Assembly (NCBI GenBank): GCA_028876385.1
Contig: JAGWSF010000074.1
Location: 1 to 33,730 of the forward strand
Reading direction: 5' to 3'
Source: Acidobacteriota bacterium
Lineage (GTDB): Bacteria > Actinomycetota > Acidimicrobiia > Acidimicrobiales > Palsa-688
DNA: 33,730 nt
Shown here: positions 31,919 through 33,730 of the stretch, piece after piece
How the letters are laid out: each line of letters starts with the position of its first letter
How positions within the stretch are numbered: position 1 is the stretch's first letter
Notes under the pieces: model-generated
Seen by the model: only the letters and a program-made list of their open reading frames with translations
Databases searched by the model: none
Told to the model about the DNA's origin: nothing
Made by a program: the position numbers and the translations under genes

Positions 31919-33466
31919 CTACGGTCCGGCCAGGGCCTGCAGCAGGGCCGAACCTATCGGCGAGCCGAGGCCGGTGCAGGCGTCCCAGCCCGGCCCGGCC
32001 TGGTAGGCGCCGTTGGTCCCCGACACGATGTCGTGGAAGCCGCTGGAGAGCCCGGGCAGGGTCCCGAACCGGGAGTAGAGCTGCTGGTTGACCGCTCCCA
32101 GCGGTCGGTGCTTCTGCTGGACCGCCAGGGTCAGGAGGGCGGCCCACAGGGGGGCCACCGCGCTGGTCCCCCCCACGACGGTGTCGGCGCCGTCGACGCG
32201 TACCCGGTAGCCGGTGGCCGGGTCAGCGTTGCCGGCCACATCGGGGACGCCTCTCCCCGCGCTCCCGCCGGCCGCCGAGAGGGGGACCCCGACGCCGGCC
32301 TGCCAGGTGGGCAGCGCGAACACCGCGCTCACCCCGCCTCCCGTCGCGCCGCGTCCGCTCCCGTCGTTCCAGACGACCTCCGACGTGATGCGCGACCCGT
32401 CGAGCACGAGGGTGGTACCGCCGCAGGCGAGGACCTGGGGGCTGGCCGCCGGGTAGTCAACGGTGGGTTGGCCCGACGACGACCCGTCGCCCGAACCGGA
32501 GTCACCGGCGGCCACGCACACGGTCACGCCCGCCAGTGCGGCGTCGGTGAGGACATCCTCGAAGGCCTGCCGGGTCGCCGCCGTGTAGCCGGACTCGGGC
32601 CCACCCCACGAGATCGAGATGACCGACGGGGAGTTGGTCGCGTCGTGGACGGCCGCTGACAGGGCGTCCACGAAGCCGCGGTCGGTGTTGGGGCCGAAGT
32701 AGACCACCAGCTCGGCCCCGTTGGCGATGGCCCCCGCCACCTCGAGGTCGAGCATCACCTCACCGTCGGGGCCCGAGGACGAGCCCGTCGGTGAGTTGGT
32801 GGCTCCATCCACGCCCACCGGGATCACCGTCGGGGACCTGAGACCCAAACCGGCGAAGTACTCGTCGAGATCACCCTGGACGTAGCCTCCACCCAGTTCG
32901 ATGAAACCGATCCGCAGGCCGGTGCCGTCGAGCCCGGTCGGGTAGCTGTAAGCGGCGGCGACCTCGACGGGGGTGTACGACCGGGTGGTGCTGGCGCTGC
33001 TGACGATGAACCGCACCGCGGCCTGCGGCCGGTCGTCGAGTCCGAGGACGGCGACCACCACGGCCGACAGGTCGGCGGGCACGTGGACCGGTCCGGAGTG
33101 GCCCCGGTAGGAACCTTGGGGATGAGCGAACTGCTCCAGTTCGACGTCGAAGGCCTGCTCCACCGAGTGGGCCGGCCCGGCGACCACGACCCGACGTCGG
33201 TCGGCCTCGACCGACTCGACGGTCAGACCGTACCGGGTGGCGAGCGCGGCTACTGCCTCGAGGTCGGCGGTGGCCGCCCCTCTCAGTCGGCCCAGCGTCG
33301 CCCGGTCCAGGGGTTGGTCGCTCTCGGCGATGGGCGCAGCGGCCGGATCGGGTCTCACGATGACCGTCACCTCGATGTGCTCGTCCTCGGCCACCCGGCC
33401 CGTGGAGGAGGCTCCCTCCAGTGGTGCCCGCTCGGTGCCTTCGATCGGCTCGTAACCCTCTCGCAT
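31919..33466 (-). CDS. Sedolisin/kumamolisin-type serine-carboxyl peptidase (S53) with prodomain
   Basis: 515 residues. Residues ~30-160 match the pro-kumamolisin activation domain (DRATLGRLRGAATADLEAV...VEQAFDVELEQF). The catalytic domain has Glu236 and Asp240 in PDGEVMLDLEVAG, the oxyanion Asp322 in AAGDSGSG, and the nucleophile Ser435 in GGTSAVAPLWAAL. The calcium site is formed by FHDIVSGTNG (Asp479) and GPGWDACTGLGSP (Asp495). Such enzymes are usually secreted, acid-active endopeptidases that self-activate. No signal peptide is visible (N-terminus MREGYEPIEG), as in kumamolisin precursors. TAGCCT lies six bases before the ATG, supporting this start and a leaderless mRNA. Confidence 0.93.
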   Translation of the reverse strand: MREGYEPIEGTERAPLEGASSTGRVAEDEHIEVTVIVRPDPAAAPIAESDQPLDRATLGRLRGAATADLEAVAALATRYGLTVESVEADRRRVVVAGPAHSVEQAFDVELEQFAHPQGSYRGHSGPVHVPADLSAVVVAVLGLDDRPQAAVRFIVSSASTTRSYTPVEVAAAYSYPTGLDGTGLRIGFIELGGGYVQGDLDEYFAGLGLRSPTVIPVGVDGATNSPTGSSSGPDGEVMLDLEVAGAIANGAELVVYFGPNTDRGFVDALSAAVHDATNSPSVISISWGGPESGYTAATRQAFEDVLTDAALAGVTVCVAAGDSGSGDGSSSGQPTVDYPAASPQVLACGGTTLVLDGSRITSEVVWNDGSGRGATGGGVSAVFALPTWQAGVGVPLSAAGGSAGRGVPDVAGNADPATGYRVRVDGADTVVGGTSAVAPLWAALLTLAVQQKHRPLGAVNQQLYSRFGTLPGLSSGFHDIVSGTNGAYQAGPGWDACTGLGSPIGSALLQALAGP

Positions 33467-33472
33467 GATTCG

Positions 33473-33478
33473 AGGCTA
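33473..33478 (-). promoter_or_regulatory. Putative -10 for the leaderless S53 peptidase gene
   Basis: TAGCCT on the minus strand with a six-base spacer to ATG 33466; no Shine-Dalgarno sequence. Confidence 0.5.
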
Positions 33479-33525
33479 CGGCCCACCTGTGACTATGGTG
33501 CGCGCCCGCACAGGGCCACGCGGGA

Positions 33526-33610
33526 TCAGTTGCGGCCGGCCGGCGGCTCAGTCGTCGTGGCCGGCGGCTCAGTTGTCGTGGGCGGCGGCTCAGTTGTCGT
33601 GGCCGGCGGC
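33526..33610 (-). repeat. 21-bp tandem repeat duplicating the 3' end of the GGDEF gene
   Basis: Read on the minus strand, the last seven codons of the gene including TGA (33610-33590, AAGHDN-stop) are repeated at 33589-33569 (AAAHDN-stop) and 33568-33548 (AAGHDD-stop). A degenerate 22-base copy at 33547-33526 again ends AACTGA. The period of 21 keeps three stops in the same frame. The rest of 33467-33589 holds only the divergent -10 of the peptidase gene. Confidence 0.85.
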
Positions 33611-33730
33611 CTTGCGGGCCCGGTACAGCGAAGCGTCGGCTGCGGTGAGGAGTTCTTCGGCGATGCGCTGCTCGGCGTTGCGCCAGGCCACTCCGACCGA
33701 CGCTCCCAGCCCGGCGTAGTGGGGAACCTG
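33590..33730 (-). CDS. C-terminal end of a GGDEF (diguanylate cyclase) protein, partial
   Basis: 46 residues entering from the right edge and ending at TGA (33592-33590). ASVGVAWRN followed by a helix and LLTAADASLYRARKAAGH is the standard end of a GGDEF domain (SxGvA...LLxxADxALYxAK). The active-site GGDEF motif lies outside the window, so activity cannot be judged. If active, it would make cyclic di-GMP. The final codons and stop form the first unit of a tandem repeat. Confidence 0.82.
   Translation of the reverse strand, partial: QVPHYAGLGASVGVAWRNAEQRIAEELLTAADASLYRARKAAGHDN

Overview
The window is strongly GC-rich chromosomal DNA with dense, mostly housekeeping genes and no sign of a phage, transposon, CRISPR array or RNA gene. 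It looks like an actinobacterium, possibly the class Acidimicrobiia (inference). The evidence is the heat-shock cluster dnaK-grpE-dnaJ-hspR-clpB with a HAIR-like operator, a bldC-type regulator next to purF-purM, an EtfD (Rv0338c)-like Fe-S reductase, and many apparently leaderless starts.

Layout. 1-116: tail of an unidentified gene. 276-3147 (minus): a cyclic-nucleotide-binding protein and a membrane Fe-S oxidoreductase. 3362-5593 (plus): ammonium transporter amt, PII protein glnK and a small membrane protein, ending at a strong hairpin. 5704-8806 (minus): phosphoglycerate mutase, then the PII-modifying enzyme glnD. 8923-15616 (plus): dnaK, grpE, dnaJ, hspR, clpB. 15645-25548 (plus, interrupted by one minus-strand gene at 20171-20608): purA, purD, purC, purS, purQ, purL, purF, purM. 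25669-27126: bldC-like regulator and an ArgJ-family acetyltransferase. 27218-28354 (minus): lipoprotein. 28467-30977: an E. coli-type SerA and an acyl-CoA dehydrogenase. 31017-33466 (minus): a stand-alone uroporphyrinogen-III-synthase-like protein and an S53 (sedolisin) peptidase. 33590-33730 (minus): C-terminal end of a GGDEF protein.

How the genes work together. amt, glnK and glnD form a nitrogen-sensing module: Amt imports ammonium, GlnK gates it, and GlnD modifies GlnK on Tyr51. DnaK/GrpE/DnaJ/ClpB form the disaggregation machine, under HspR. The pur genes cover most of PRPP-to-IMP synthesis plus the first step to AMP; purN, purE, purK, purB and purH are not here. The EtfD-like reductase and the acyl-CoA dehydrogenase could be the two ends of one electron path (inference).

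I did not find a clearly new multi-gene system. The most unusual signals are: (1) a recurrent TANNNT hexamer 6-7 nt before start codons, suggesting widespread leaderless mRNAs, including a 21-codon ORF overlapping the purA start; (2) two independent short tandem repeats that each duplicate the 3' end of a gene together with its stop codon; (3) two adjacent palindromes upstream of the bldC-like gene; (4) a GlnR-box-like array upstream of amt; and (5) several atypical family members (E. coli-type SerA, orphan ArgJ variant, solo HemD-like protein).
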